In this document: piece after piece, positions 23,564 to 31,036 of the stretch | Numbering within the stretch: the first letter of the stretch is position 1 | Layout of the letters: the number at the start of each line of letters is the position of its first letter | Virus record (IMG/VR): IMGVR_UViG_3300025536_000033 | Span: 1 to 31,036 of that record | Length of the DNA stretch: 31,036 nt | Direction: 5' to 3' (one strand) | DNA from: a virus | Notes under the pieces: model-generated | The model's input: the letters and a program-made list of their open reading frames with translations, nothing else | Told to the model about the DNA's origin: nothing | Databases searched by the model: none | Translations under genes and position numbers: made by a program

Positions 23564-23887
23564 TCAGCCGCAGTCAGGGTCACCCTCTTCGATATTGCAC
23601 CCATGAGCTTCGGCTCGACGCTTCCACTCGTCTCTTTCTTTGATCAGAGCATCGATCCTGTCGTCGAGCTGCTTCAGAGTGACGTGATACGCCGGATTGT
23701 ACTTGGCAGCTTTCAATGCCGTTTCCAGGTCAGTCGAAAATTCAGCATCCACCGAACGTCTCCGTTGAGCGTACTCCCAGAGAAGATCCTGAGCAGACGG
23801 ATCCTTGATGCTGAGTGGAACCTTTCCTCTTGGAGTTGTGGGATACTTGTCCGATTGGAATTCCCCATCGATGATATGACTACCCAT
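23564..23887 (-). CDS. Small conserved-looking phage protein of unknown function
   Basis: 108 aa from the ATG at 23887, which overlaps the reductase stop (TGATG). The frame is open further upstream, but those starts lie inside the reductase gene. The pattern DGEFQSDKYPTTPRGKVPLS...DPxAQDLLWEYAQRRRSVDAEFSxDLExAL looks like a small protein I recall from other large phages, with no known function. The C-terminus is a charged helix (QLDDRIDALIKERDEWKRR) ending in CNIEEGDPDCG. It is translationally coupled to the reductase, so a nucleotide-metabolism accessory role is possible. Confidence 0.78.
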   Translation of the reverse strand: MGSHIIDGEFQSDKYPTTPRGKVPLSIKDPSAQDLLWEYAQRRRSVDAEFSTDLETALKAAKYNPAYHVTLKQLDDRIDALIKERDEWKRRAEAHGCNIEEGDPDCG

Positions 23888-26586
23888 CAGCCGCATCCTG
23901 TCGTGTCGCCGCAACCGATGCATGTGTAACAGGAACCGGTTCGCTTGGTTGGTCCGCCACAAGAGCGGCACGGGTCACCAGATAGATCGACCACCGGAAT
24001 TGGTGACGATTTTGTACGAGCCACAATGTCCTGAGGTTCTTCAGAAGTTGTGGCAGTTACCGCTGGAACTCCCAAGTGCTCGATCTCGAGGAAGCGAGCC
24101 ACGTAATCCAGAATGCTCTTGGCTACGGGAATGGGAGTGTATCCGGTAAATCCGGAAGGCTCGAATCGAACACCCTTGAAAGTCTCTACCAGGTCATCCA
24201 GGTGAGCTCCGTGTTGTAGAGCCTTCGAGAACGACTGCGCAAAAGATTCGATCATCCCTGCGATAAAGCTTCCTTGCTTGGAGACTCGAATGAAGATCTC
24301 TCCGACTCGTTCGTCTGGATAGAGACCGACAGTGAGGTAACCCTTCACATCTCCCACACGGAATTTGTGGGTATAGCCCTTTCGTGTGACGGCCAGCCTT
24401 CGTTTCGTTCCCCAAAGAACTGGCTGGTCAGTCTTCTTCTCTTCCGTCTTGACGGAAATAGGTTGCGAGCCCTTGCATCCATCACGGTAGATGGCGAGGC
24501 ACTTGAGACCTTTCTTCCATGCCCGCATGTAGATATTAGCGATGTCTTCGACAGTTGCCGTCTTGGGCATGTTGACGGTCTTCGAAATACCTCCAGAGAG
24601 GTACGGCTGAACAGCCGCCATCATATCCACGTGGGCTTCTGGCCTGAGGGCATGATCACCCAGAGCCTCGGCGAAGATTGGCCCGTGTTCTTTCTTGAAT
24701 TGCGGACAATCATGGATGGTGCGGTGATCCGTGATGTGCTTGAGGATCGCCTTCACCTCGAGATCGGTGTACTTGAGGTTCTCGAGGGCAGGCTTGATGG
24801 TGTTATTCGGAATCGTCAGAAAGCCTTCCCCAACGGCCTTCTTGAGCGTGACGACTCCCAACATGGGTTCTACTCCAGTCGTGTCGGCATTCATGAGAAA
24901 AGAAATCGTGCCGGTTGGTGCGAGTACCGTCGTCTGTGCGTTGCGGTATCCGAATTCTTTTCCCACACGATAGGCCAATTCCCAGGCTTCGACTGCGGCG
25001 TAGTAGAGCTCGCCAAAGATCCCTTCGTCTTCCAATGGGAACGTTTCGTGGGCTTTGTCGTAGTGATTCGAGATGACCTTGGTCATGTCCTCTTTGTTGA
25101 TCTCGAATTCCGAAAAGGGACCCTTCACGTTCGCCAGCTCGGCGGATTGCATATAGGCCCGTCCACCCATTAATGCCGTGATAGCTGCTGCCACCAGTCG
25201 ACCTTCGTCGCTGTCGTAGGGCAATCCCCAGAAGGTCAACAGAGCCCCGAGATTGGTATATCCAAGGCCTAGCGTTCGGTACTTGTGACTGTTATCGGCG
25301 ATGGCCTTCGTTGGATACGATGAGGCATCTACTAGAATCTCTTTGGCCGTGATGGTAATATCTACGGCCTGCTGGAACGATCGAACATTGAATCCTTCCT
25401 TGGTAGCGAACTTGAGGAGGTTCAATGAGCCAAGATTGCATGCCGTGTCATCGAGGAAGAGATACTCGGAGCACGGGTTGCTTGCGTTGATACGTCCCGA
25501 GTTCGGGCTCGTATGCCAACGATTGGTTTGGGTGTCGAACTGAATACCGGGGTCACCGCAAACCCATGCGGCTTCTGCCATCGCATTGAAAATCTTGCGA
25601 GCCGAGTAATGACGGTGAATCTGTCCCGTCTTCAACATCGTGTGCCACTTATCGTCCCTCTCTACTGCCTCCATGAAGGCATCACTGACGCGAACGGAGT
25701 GGTTGGCGTTCTGGAATCCAGTTCGATCATAGGCATTACCTGCGACATTGAACTCGACCGAGTACTTTCCACTCTCTACCAGAGCCATTGCTTGGGCCTC
25801 TGCGTCTGCTTTGCAGTAGATGAATCCTGGAGTTCCATTCTGCTGCTCGAGAATGTCGGGGTGATCGACGTTGAGTACAACCATCTTGGCTGCCCGACGC
25901 GTCGTTCCTCCAGACTTGGTGATACCAGCAAAGGCGTCGAAGCCCTTCATGAAGGAGACTGGTCCAGAAGCGAATCCTCCGCCTGTGAGAGTTTCCCACG
26001 AGCTCCGTAATGGAGAGAGATTAGATCCTGTTCCGGAACCTCCCTTGAATAGCATCACCTCGTTGCGAGCAAGGTCCATGATGCTTTCCATGGTGTCATC
26101 GACGGACTGGATGAAACACGCCGAGCACTGAGGAGCTTTGTCCTGAGTCACTCCGACATTGAACCAGACCGGAGAGTTGAACGCGTACATGCCATGAACT
26201 AGCAAATACAAAAGTTCGTTGTGGAATGTTTGACGAGCTTCAAGATCGAGGAAGACTCCCTGCTTGGCTCCCTGTTCGGTGATCCAAAAAGCGACTCGTG
26301 CAAACATCTGCTTGGCCGAGCGCTCCTTGATTCCGTTGATGATCCGGAAGTACTTCTCGGCAACAATACCGACGGCGTTGTCTTCCCACGTTGCTGGAAC
26401 TTCGACGTTGTCCTGACGAAACTTCTCTTTGCCACCCGACCCTTTGATGACGGCGTCCTTGATCACCCACTCGATTGTATCGAGAGGATTGATCCCTGGT
26501 TTGGTGAATCGGCGTTCGAAGGACAGCCCGGGGCTTTTTGGCTGAACTGGAACAACCGTTTTCTGAACGAGCTCTGACGTATCCAT
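23887..26586 (-). CDS. nrdJ: Class II (B12-dependent) ribonucleotide reductase
   Basis: 899 aa. It reduces ribonucleotides to deoxyribonucleotides using adenosylcobalamin and supplies dNTPs for phage DNA. Key residues: N370, C372 and E374 in NPCSE, the thiyl and acid residues of the active site; redox pair C157 (SACFIQS) and C383 (TACNLGS); phosphate-binding APTGTISF (556-563); GGTTRRAAKMVVL (226-238). Residues about 726-815 match the C-terminal TSCPD domain. The tail has C873, C876, C886, C889, C892 and C898, used for reduction by thioredoxin-like partners or zinc. No N-terminal ATP-cone is evident. No intein breaks the active-site motifs. AAGGAGG lies 10 bases before the ATG. It needs oxygen neither for activity nor activation, and the host must provide B12. 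Confidence 0.95.
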   Translation of the reverse strand: MDTSELVQKTVVPVQPKSPGLSFERRFTKPGINPLDTIEWVIKDAVIKGSGGKEKFRQDNVEVPATWEDNAVGIVAEKYFRIINGIKERSAKQMFARVAFWITEQGAKQGVFLDLEARQTFHNELLYLLVHGMYAFNSPVWFNVGVTQDKAPQCSACFIQSVDDTMESIMDLARNEVMLFKGGSGTGSNLSPLRSSWETLTGGGFASGPVSFMKGFDAFAGITKSGGTTRRAAKMVVLNVDHPDILEQQNGTPGFIYCKADAEAQAMALVESGKYSVEFNVAGNAYDRTGFQNANHSVRVSDAFMEAVERDDKWHTMLKTGQIHRHYSARKIFNAMAEAAWVCGDPGIQFDTQTNRWHTSPNSGRINASNPCSEYLFLDDTACNLGSLNLLKFATKEGFNVRSFQQAVDITITAKEILVDASSYPTKAIADNSHKYRTLGLGYTNLGALLTFWGLPYDSDEGRLVAAAITALMGGRAYMQSAELANVKGPFSEFEINKEDMTKVISNHYDKAHETFPLEDEGIFGELYYAAVEAWELAYRVGKEFGYRNAQTTVLAPTGTISFLMNADTTGVEPMLGVVTLKKAVGEGFLTIPNNTIKPALENLKYTDLEVKAILKHITDHRTIHDCPQFKKEHGPIFAEALGDHALRPEAHVDMMAAVQPYLSGGISKTVNMPKTATVEDIANIYMRAWKKGLKCLAIYRDGCKGSQPISVKTEEKKTDQPVLWGTKRRLAVTRKGYTHKFRVGDVKGYLTVGLYPDERVGEIFIRVSKQGSFIAGMIESFAQSFSKALQHGAHLDDLVETFKGVRFEPSGFTGYTPIPVAKSILDYVARFLEIEHLGVPAVTATTSEEPQDIVARTKSSPIPVVDLSGDPCRSCGGPTKRTGSCYTCIGCGDTTGCG

Positions 26587-26611
26587 CGGAATGCGACCTC
26601 CTTGGAGTTAC

Positions 26612-26648
26612 AAAAACAAAAGCCCACGACATTGGGGATTGCTCCCCA
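26612..26648 (-). terminator. Possible terminator after the portal gene
   Basis: On the minus strand, stem TGGGGA/TCCCCA closes a GCAA tetraloop (26633-26648), followed 10 bases later by CTTTTGTTTTTG (about 26611-26622). The T-run is offset from the stem, so termination may be partial, letting some transcripts continue into the reductase gene, which has its own strong Shine-Dalgarno. Confidence 0.45.
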
Positions 26649-26657
26649 CTTATGCCG

Positions 26658-28703
26658 CTAGCCGAGCGATACTTGACGACGGGGTGGCTTGTTTTGCGGC
26701 AGAGGGCTCTGCAACGGATTGAGGTTGTCCGTCTGGGATCCCTTGTCTCCCTGCATCATTGCCAGTACTTGGCCATACAATTGCCGATTGGTGGCCTGCA
26801 TATTCATCAATGCGAGCTGCTGATCCATGCCCTGCATTTTGCTGATCTCCGTAGCAGCTCTGCGAGCCAGATACAAGACGTTCATCTGTCCGCCTGCCTG
26901 GGTCATGTTTAGAGGAGATTGGAGCTCCGTCGGGATTCCTTCTGCGGGAGCGCCATCAGCGTTCTCTGGATAAGCCGTTGTCCCCTCCGGCATTCCGGGA
27001 GCGGCCTCCGTACCTTGCATCGGTTGCTGATCCGATCCGGAAGCCGGGGGACCACCAGCCGGCATTGTGTCTCCGAGCATGGCCGGATCTCCATCCATGG
27101 TCGCGCCACCCGTACTGGATCCGAAGCCTCCAGGATTCTGTGGCATACCGCCTGCCATTGGACCCATGATCTTCATCGCCTGTGCTTGGTAGCGGGCTTG
27201 AACGATCTGAAGTTCTCCCTGTAGCTGGGCATTTGCCAGCTGCATCTTGCGGTTGTTCTCGAGCTGCTTGGAAAGCTCGGCGTTCTTGTACTTCTCTTCC
27301 TGAACGAGGTCGAGCTCCAGTTCGTTGAGGAACGTAGTGTCGGAGATCTTCATCGCTTGGTTTGCCTGCATCATGAGGGCAGACCGCTGGAGATCATCAG
27401 CCATACGGAACCGAGTGAACTCGATGTCCGGAGCCGGCCAATCCATGTAGTTGGCGATCCGCTTCAGAACGAAGTCACGACAGAACGTGAGGAGATCGGT
27501 TCGATAGCCCTGGAACTGGTTCTCGAGCATTCGCATCGAGACATTCGAGCCGGAGTACTGAAGGCCACCGAATACGAACTCGATGGGCACGTGCATGCCA
27601 GCCACGATTTGCTCAGACCAGGCACGCATCTCCTGGTGGAGCATGAGCGCCTTGCCCTCACCACCGACAGTCTCGTTACCGATTGGGATAGGCAGAATCG
27701 GGATATAGTTCTGGTCGAGCTTCCACTTCTCGATTTCCGCCTCGATACGACGCCGCCACAGACTGAGGTCGATTGTCGAGTACGGATCCGAGGTTCCGCT
27801 TCCGGCCTGCGGGAACAGAATTCGGAGAGGGACGATATATTGATTGGCGATACACTCCTGCGCCTTCCGGAGGATCTGAAGGTAGTAACTGTCCTTCAGA
27901 ACGGGAAGAATGAGGGGCATGCCCCATCCCATGTCCTTCTGAGCGATCGTCGGGCGCTTGAGATGGCACATCTCCCCTTCACGCATCTTGAGAGTCTTAG
28001 ACTCCCTGAGAGCGAGAATGAACTCATTGGGGATCTTCTCGATGACGTGTCGCTTCCCCATCATGATGTCGTTCTTCAACGATGTGGGGATATCGAAGAA
28101 GTAGTCCGTAGAGTTCGTAACCTCGTTGTGTTCGATGGTGATGTGTTCTGGATTCCACCGAACGATCTTGATGCCTTTGAGGTCCTTGATGTTGAGGTCT
28201 TCGACACCAGCTTCGCCTGTGATTTGGCAGGCTGGACAGGACAGGTAGAAACGGTAGTTGCGGAACTTGTAGATCGCGTTCTTGGCGAGCTGCTTGGCCT
28301 TGCAGGTTGAGCAGATGAGTGATTTCTGAATGGGCCAGTGAATCGTGATGAATGCGTTGCCGTAGCAGAAGTAGTCGAGACCTACCTCGATAAGGGTGTT
28401 ACGGAGCTTCAATCCGGTATCAATCAGCTTCATCCACTTGTCGCGAAGAACCGAATCGGCTTCCTTGACGAGAATCTGAGTGACTGGATACTCGGCCATC
28501 TTGTAGGTCACCGCGTTGATCAGCGGATTGACCATGAAGTAGTACCGACACCAGCGAAACATCTGCTTGACGCTGGTGGGCAGATACGTATGCCCAATGT
28601 CGAAGAAGGGAGACGGGTACCGCATGGTCCCGCTGTTGCCTTGGTTGTGGACGTTGTCGAAGCGAGTAGTGCTTCCGACAAAACCACTTGCGGTTGCACT
28701 CAC
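26658..28703 (-). CDS. Portal protein
   Basis: 681 aa. It forms the ring through which DNA enters and leaves the head. Support: length, large-phage portal-like N-terminal region (FRWCRYYFMVNPLINAVTYKMAEYP, 49-73, in pieces), IEVGLDYFCYGNAFI (105-119), the MGWGMPLILPVLKDSYYLQILRKAQECIANQ-type stem region, and the helical 440-500 segment. Residues 131-159 hold a CSTC...CPAC zinc knuckle inserted in the body. After about residue 500 the protein is Met/Gly/Pro-rich and disordered, with a last helical stretch near 600-660. It starts with GTG overlapping the upstream stop (GTGA), with GGAGGTG 5 bases upstream. Confidence 0.88.
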   Translation of the reverse strand: MSATASGFVGSTTRFDNVHNQGNSGTMRYPSPFFDIGHTYLPTSVKQMFRWCRYYFMVNPLINAVTYKMAEYPVTQILVKEADSVLRDKWMKLIDTGLKLRNTLIEVGLDYFCYGNAFITIHWPIQKSLICSTCKAKQLAKNAIYKFRNYRFYLSCPACQITGEAGVEDLNIKDLKGIKIVRWNPEHITIEHNEVTNSTDYFFDIPTSLKNDIMMGKRHVIEKIPNEFILALRESKTLKMREGEMCHLKRPTIAQKDMGWGMPLILPVLKDSYYLQILRKAQECIANQYIVPLRILFPQAGSGTSDPYSTIDLSLWRRRIEAEIEKWKLDQNYIPILPIPIGNETVGGEGKALMLHQEMRAWSEQIVAGMHVPIEFVFGGLQYSGSNVSMRMLENQFQGYRTDLLTFCRDFVLKRIANYMDWPAPDIEFTRFRMADDLQRSALMMQANQAMKISDTTFLNELELDLVQEEKYKNAELSKQLENNRKMQLANAQLQGELQIVQARYQAQAMKIMGPMAGGMPQNPGGFGSSTGGATMDGDPAMLGDTMPAGGPPASGSDQQPMQGTEAAPGMPEGTTAYPENADGAPAEGIPTELQSPLNMTQAGGQMNVLYLARRAATEISKMQGMDQQLALMNMQATNRQLYGQVLAMMQGDKGSQTDNLNPLQSPLPQNKPPRRQVSLG

Positions 28704-29353
28704 GCGACACCTCCAACAACCTGATCAGGCATCTCGGCCTTTCGTAGAGCTCGATGAGGAGCTGTAGCTACACGCTCTCCGATGATACTTCCTCCAATAC
28801 CGCCAATGATGGCTCGAGGAATTCCGAATCGCTTCATCGGTAGGTGTGCCATGGCTCCCATACCCATCAAACTTCCAATCGTTCCTCCGGCAAGCCCACT
28901 CACGCGTTCACCGCGAGAACGGTCGAGTCCATGAGGATCTTGTTGGCTTAACGCACCAGGAAGAGATGCGGCGGTAAGGCCGGTAAGAATTCCTTTATCG
29001 CCGACGGGGAGATATTTGGTGACGCCCTTCCTCTGATTCCATGGAAGTGCAGCCTCGCCGTCGACACTATTATTGCCCCTACCCATCCATGTCGCATCCG
29101 GGCGTTCTTTCCAGACCTGTTTCCCGGCCTCGTCTTTCAGCTTCTGCCTGACGAGAACCTTCTGCCCTTTGTGCATGACGGGGGCACCCTTCACCATCTT
29201 TGGAACTTCGTGGGTTGCCGCCTCGTACAGACCAGATGGTTTGTTCCATCCAGAACTGACCCACTTCTTGGCGGTACGTCCAACATCTCCCAGAAGACCG
29301 GAGATTTTCTCGAGCTCGTCGCTAAAGGCATTGAGCGTTGTATTGTCGATCAT
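28700..29353 (-). CDS. Glycine-zipper putative virion protein
   Basis: 217 aa from the ATG at 29353, which overlaps the upstream stop as ATGA (a TTG at 29368 is a weaker alternative). The N-terminus LNAFSDELEKISG (7-19) fits the hydrophobic-x-K-x-A/S motif seen in the other virion proteins. Residues 40-110 are hydrophilic and basic. Residues 151-170 and 177-193 are Gly-rich hydrophobic segments with GxxxG spacing (GGTIGSLMGMGAM, IIGGIGGSIIG), which may insert in membranes. Not recognised. Its place directly before the portal gene suggests a neck, internal-head or ejection protein. Confidence 0.75.
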   Translation of the reverse strand: MIDNTTLNAFSDELEKISGLLGDVGRTAKKWVSSGWNKPSGLYEAATHEVPKMVKGAPVMHKGQKVLVRQKLKDEAGKQVWKERPDATWMGRGNNSVDGEAALPWNQRKGVTKYLPVGDKGILTGLTAASLPGALSQQDPHGLDRSRGERVSGLAGGTIGSLMGMGAMAHLPMKRFGIPRAIIGGIGGSIIGERVATAPHRALRKAEMPDQVVGGVA

Positions 29354-30372
29354 GAGGTCACCAGCCAATCTTTGAGGTCGGTGAGTTGCTGATTTTTCTG
29401 TTTGCGCCGAAGGCGCATATAATCCACAGCTACTATCAGCTTCGCCGCTTCAATGTCTTCGCCGACTTCGTTGACTACGATTTCAGAGGCCGGTTTGTCG
29501 ACCCACTCTTCGAATCGCTTCTTGGTGTCTGCGAACTCGAACTTGAGGTAGTAGTCGACGTCGTCTGGGTTATCTTTTGCCCAGTCTGCCGCTTTGAAGT
29601 TGAACGGGTGTTCGTCTTCGAACTTGGCGGAGCAAGAATCGCATCTGCCATTGAATGGAGGAAGTGCATCTCCATGGTTCCCACAGTGCTGACAAGAATA
29701 GCGAGGCTGCGAGAGGAACGGTTGTGCGAAGTCCAGAGGAGGAGGAGCATAACTGATCTCGTCGTTTAGAAAGCAGGCCGCTACATACCTGCCAACCTCG
29801 TCCGAGAAATCTTCCTTTCGAATGTCATTGATAATATCGACGCCAGCCATGAGAAATGGGACGTCACACGGCTGAATGAGCCCTGGATGGGCAATGGCGC
29901 CATTCAACGTGTGGATCGTATTCTCGAAGATCTCCCACTGTTCCCAGGCCGCATCAATGATGTGGAGAGTCATGGTTGACATGATCTTCACGCGGTTGAT
30001 GTCAGCAATGCTAGTGTTGAAGGTCTTCTTGATCTCTTCGAATACAGTCTCTTGGTCCCACTCGAACCACTCCAGTCCAAACGTCTTGATGAGGGCCAGA
30101 TCTAGGACGTAGGGATGAGCCTCTGGATGTGAGAACAGATTCGATTTGGTCACCTGACGGAAGAAGATCTGAGAGGTCTTGTCTACCGCCTGTTCATCTT
30201 CCGTAGGTGGAGGCTCCCTAGGATCCTGACCGAGCTTCTCGAGCTCATCTTCTGGTTCCTCTACATTGTCATAGACAATGGGAAGTGCGGGATCTGGAAC
30301 CGATGCCTCTTTATGAAGCTTCGTTCCAATCAACCCCTCATAGAAGAGATCTTCGGGAGTCTTTTCGAGCAT
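29350..30372 (-). CDS. Putative structural protein with zinc ribbon
   Basis: 340 aa. The N-terminal 75 residues are acidic and likely disordered, with LHKEAS (19-24). Residues 84-135 (HPYVLDLALIKTFGLEWFEWDQETV...INRVKIMS) form a helical domain that I recall seeing in uncharacterised proteins of large phages. A zinc ribbon follows at C227, C230, C244 and C247. The C-terminus is a charged helix. Function is unknown. It lies upstream of the glycine-zipper and portal genes, probably in one transcript. Its ATG is 15 bases past an AGGA that lies in the loop of a perfect hairpin over the upstream stop codon. Confidence 0.78.
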   Translation of the reverse strand: MLEKTPEDLFYEGLIGTKLHKEASVPDPALPIVYDNVEEPEDELEKLGQDPREPPPTEDEQAVDKTSQIFFRQVTKSNLFSHPEAHPYVLDLALIKTFGLEWFEWDQETVFEEIKKTFNTSIADINRVKIMSTMTLHIIDAAWEQWEIFENTIHTLNGAIAHPGLIQPCDVPFLMAGVDIINDIRKEDFSDEVGRYVAACFLNDEISYAPPPLDFAQPFLSQPRYSCQHCGNHGDALPPFNGRCDSCSAKFEDEHPFNFKAADWAKDNPDDVDYYLKFEFADTKKRFEEWVDKPASEIVVNEVGEDIEAAKLIVAVDYMRLRRKQKNQQLTDLKDWLVTS

Positions 30373-30377
30373 CGAAT

Positions 30378-30398
30378 ACCGAGTCTATCCTACTCGGT
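30378..30398 (-). promoter_or_regulatory. Stem-loop over a stop codon, Shine-Dalgarno in the loop
   Basis: Perfect 7-bp stem ACCGAGT/ACTCGGT with a 7-base loop that reads AGGATAG on the minus strand. It spans the TAG stop of the gene at 30390-31036 and ends 5 bases before the ATG of the next gene, so AGGA, the only Shine-Dalgarno candidate, would be shown in the loop. Confidence 0.45.
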
Positions 30399-31036
30399 AC
30401 CGGTGCCGCTGTATCGGTCCATGGCAAGACGACCGAGAACGAGCTGGTTCGGCTTGGGTAGGGCATTGAAGAACGTCTTGGGCTCTTTGCAGAACCCATC
30501 CGCGAACTTGTCTCCGAATGCCCTCTTCACAATATGACGCCCGTTGGTAGCGAGGTTATCGAGGTCTCCCTCACAAATCCGGACGCCATTCTCATCCCAA
30601 CGCCACTCTTCTTCGGCAATCTTGTCCATCGTGGTGCCGTAGGTAGAGCTGTACGGGTCGGGGATTTCTCCATCCCAGAACCTGTTGAGGTGCTGTGACC
30701 GGTCGAACGCCTCCAGAGCATCTGCGAAGGTCTCCGGCTTCACGAAGGCTTGTTTCTCGAGGAGGGTATCGAGCACGGGGTGGAGATCATCGCTGACGTA
30801 CCTCTTACGGAAGTTCACGAAGGAGGAAACTGCATCTCCGTAGCCTTCGGCAGCGTACTTATTGATTTCTGGAGAGACCTTGATTCCAAGCTCGTTCATG
30901 CGAGCTGCCAGCTTTACACAGTAGGTTCGCCGGTCTTTGGGAGCGAACGAAGTCTCGTGCTCCTTGAAGTACACCTGCGCGACCTTCACCTGTTCGAAGG
31001 AATCGACTGGGTACTTTCCGTTTAGCAGTGTGTGCT
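30390..31036 (-). CDS. Partial conserved phage protein, probable structural
   Basis: The frame stays open to the right edge, so the N-terminus is missing; an internal GTG at 30989 is unlikely to be the true start because the upstream residues (LLNGKYPVDSFEQVKVAQ) are of the conserved type. About 215 residues are visible. The pattern YPVDSFEQVKxAxxYFxEHxxxFxPxDRRxYxVKLAARMNELGI looks like a protein I recall near head genes of other large phages, function unknown. K-x-A motifs recur (CVKLAAR, LEKQAF, MDKIAE). It is the most upstream gene of the portal block in this window. Confidence 0.78.
   Translation of the reverse strand, partial: HTLLNGKYPVDSFEQVKVAQVYFKEHETSFAPKDRRTYCVKLAARMNELGIKVSPEINKYAAEGYGDAVSSFVNFRKRYVSDDLHPVLDTLLEKQAFVKPETFADALEAFDRSQHLNRFWDGEIPDPYSSTYGTTMDKIAEEEWRWDENGVRICEGDLDNLATNGRHIVKRAFGDKFADGFCKEPKTFFNALPKPNQLVLGRLAMDRYSGTGTE

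Noticed and set aside
23888-23971. 28-residue N-terminal extension of the 108-aa protein
   Set aside because: It lies inside the end of the reductase gene in another frame; the ATG at 23887 overlapping the stop (TGATG) fits local practice better.
24274-25173. Long open frame of 299 codons on the plus strand, antisense to the reductase gene; similar ones at 27357-28310 and 13143-14021
   Set aside because: They lie wholly opposite strongly supported genes, show no recognisable motif and have compositions expected from the codon bias of the opposite strand.
23887-26586. Intein in the reductase, terminase or RNA polymerase genes
   Set aside because: These are common intein sites in phages, but all catalytic motifs are continuous and lengths need no insert.
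1-31036. CRISPR array, insertion sequence or long direct repeats
   Set aside because: No evenly spaced repeats, transposase motifs or terminal inverted repeats with target duplications were seen by eye.

Overview
The window is a gene-dense stretch of a large tailed bacteriophage (or a very close prophage). It carries a large terminase, a portal protein, a prohead protease and a gpV/gp5-like baseplate spike protein, which points to a contractile tail. It also carries metabolic and information genes typical of big-genome phages: a class II (B12-dependent) ribonucleotide reductase, RNase HII, and a complete multi-subunit-type RNA polymerase with beta and beta' fused in one 2097-residue chain. 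No bacterial housekeeping genes, rRNA or tRNA genes were seen. The host cannot be named from the sequence. Strong AAGGAGG-type ribosome binding sites only indicate a bacterial host.

Layout. Most genes lie on the minus strand and read right to left. From the right edge: a partial conserved phage protein (30390-31036), a zinc-ribbon protein, a glycine-zipper protein, the portal, the ribonucleotide reductase and a 108-aa protein. A second minus-strand block starts with the RNA polymerase (15687-21980). It continues through an HNH homing endonuclease, the baseplate spike, a 664-aa virion protein, a C39-like cysteine peptidase with a glycine-zipper tail, and three proteins of unknown function. Then come the terminase (6221-8044) and a head block (77-5038) that includes a prohead protease carrying an inorganic-pyrophosphatase-like (InPase) domain. 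Three short rightward islands interrupt this: 5085-6164 (helix-turn-helix protein and a membrane protein), 8077-9519 (RNase HII and neighbours) and 22188-23508 (small Cys-rich proteins). Junctions are tight, with many ATGA/GTGA overlaps. The longest stretch without a gene is about 207 bases (21981-22187); it is full of palindromes and separates the polymerase from the Cys-rich island.

The most interesting points are these. (1) The compact fused beta-beta' polymerase lacks the beta' N-terminal zinc-binding domain and has an altered trigger loop and rifampicin pocket. (2) A recurring EKTA / hydrophobic-x-K-x-A motif occurs in the presumptive virion proteins, with no EKTA in the enzymes. A 17-residue N-terminal leader is shared by two otherwise unrelated proteins, one of them the C39-like peptidase. 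Together these hint at a processing or sorting signal for virion proteins. (3) A 9-bp perfect hairpin sits exactly between a Shine-Dalgarno sequence and the GTG start of the peptidase gene, an arrangement like the looped-out ribosome binding site of T4 gene 25. No major capsid gene was recognised; it probably lies outside the window.
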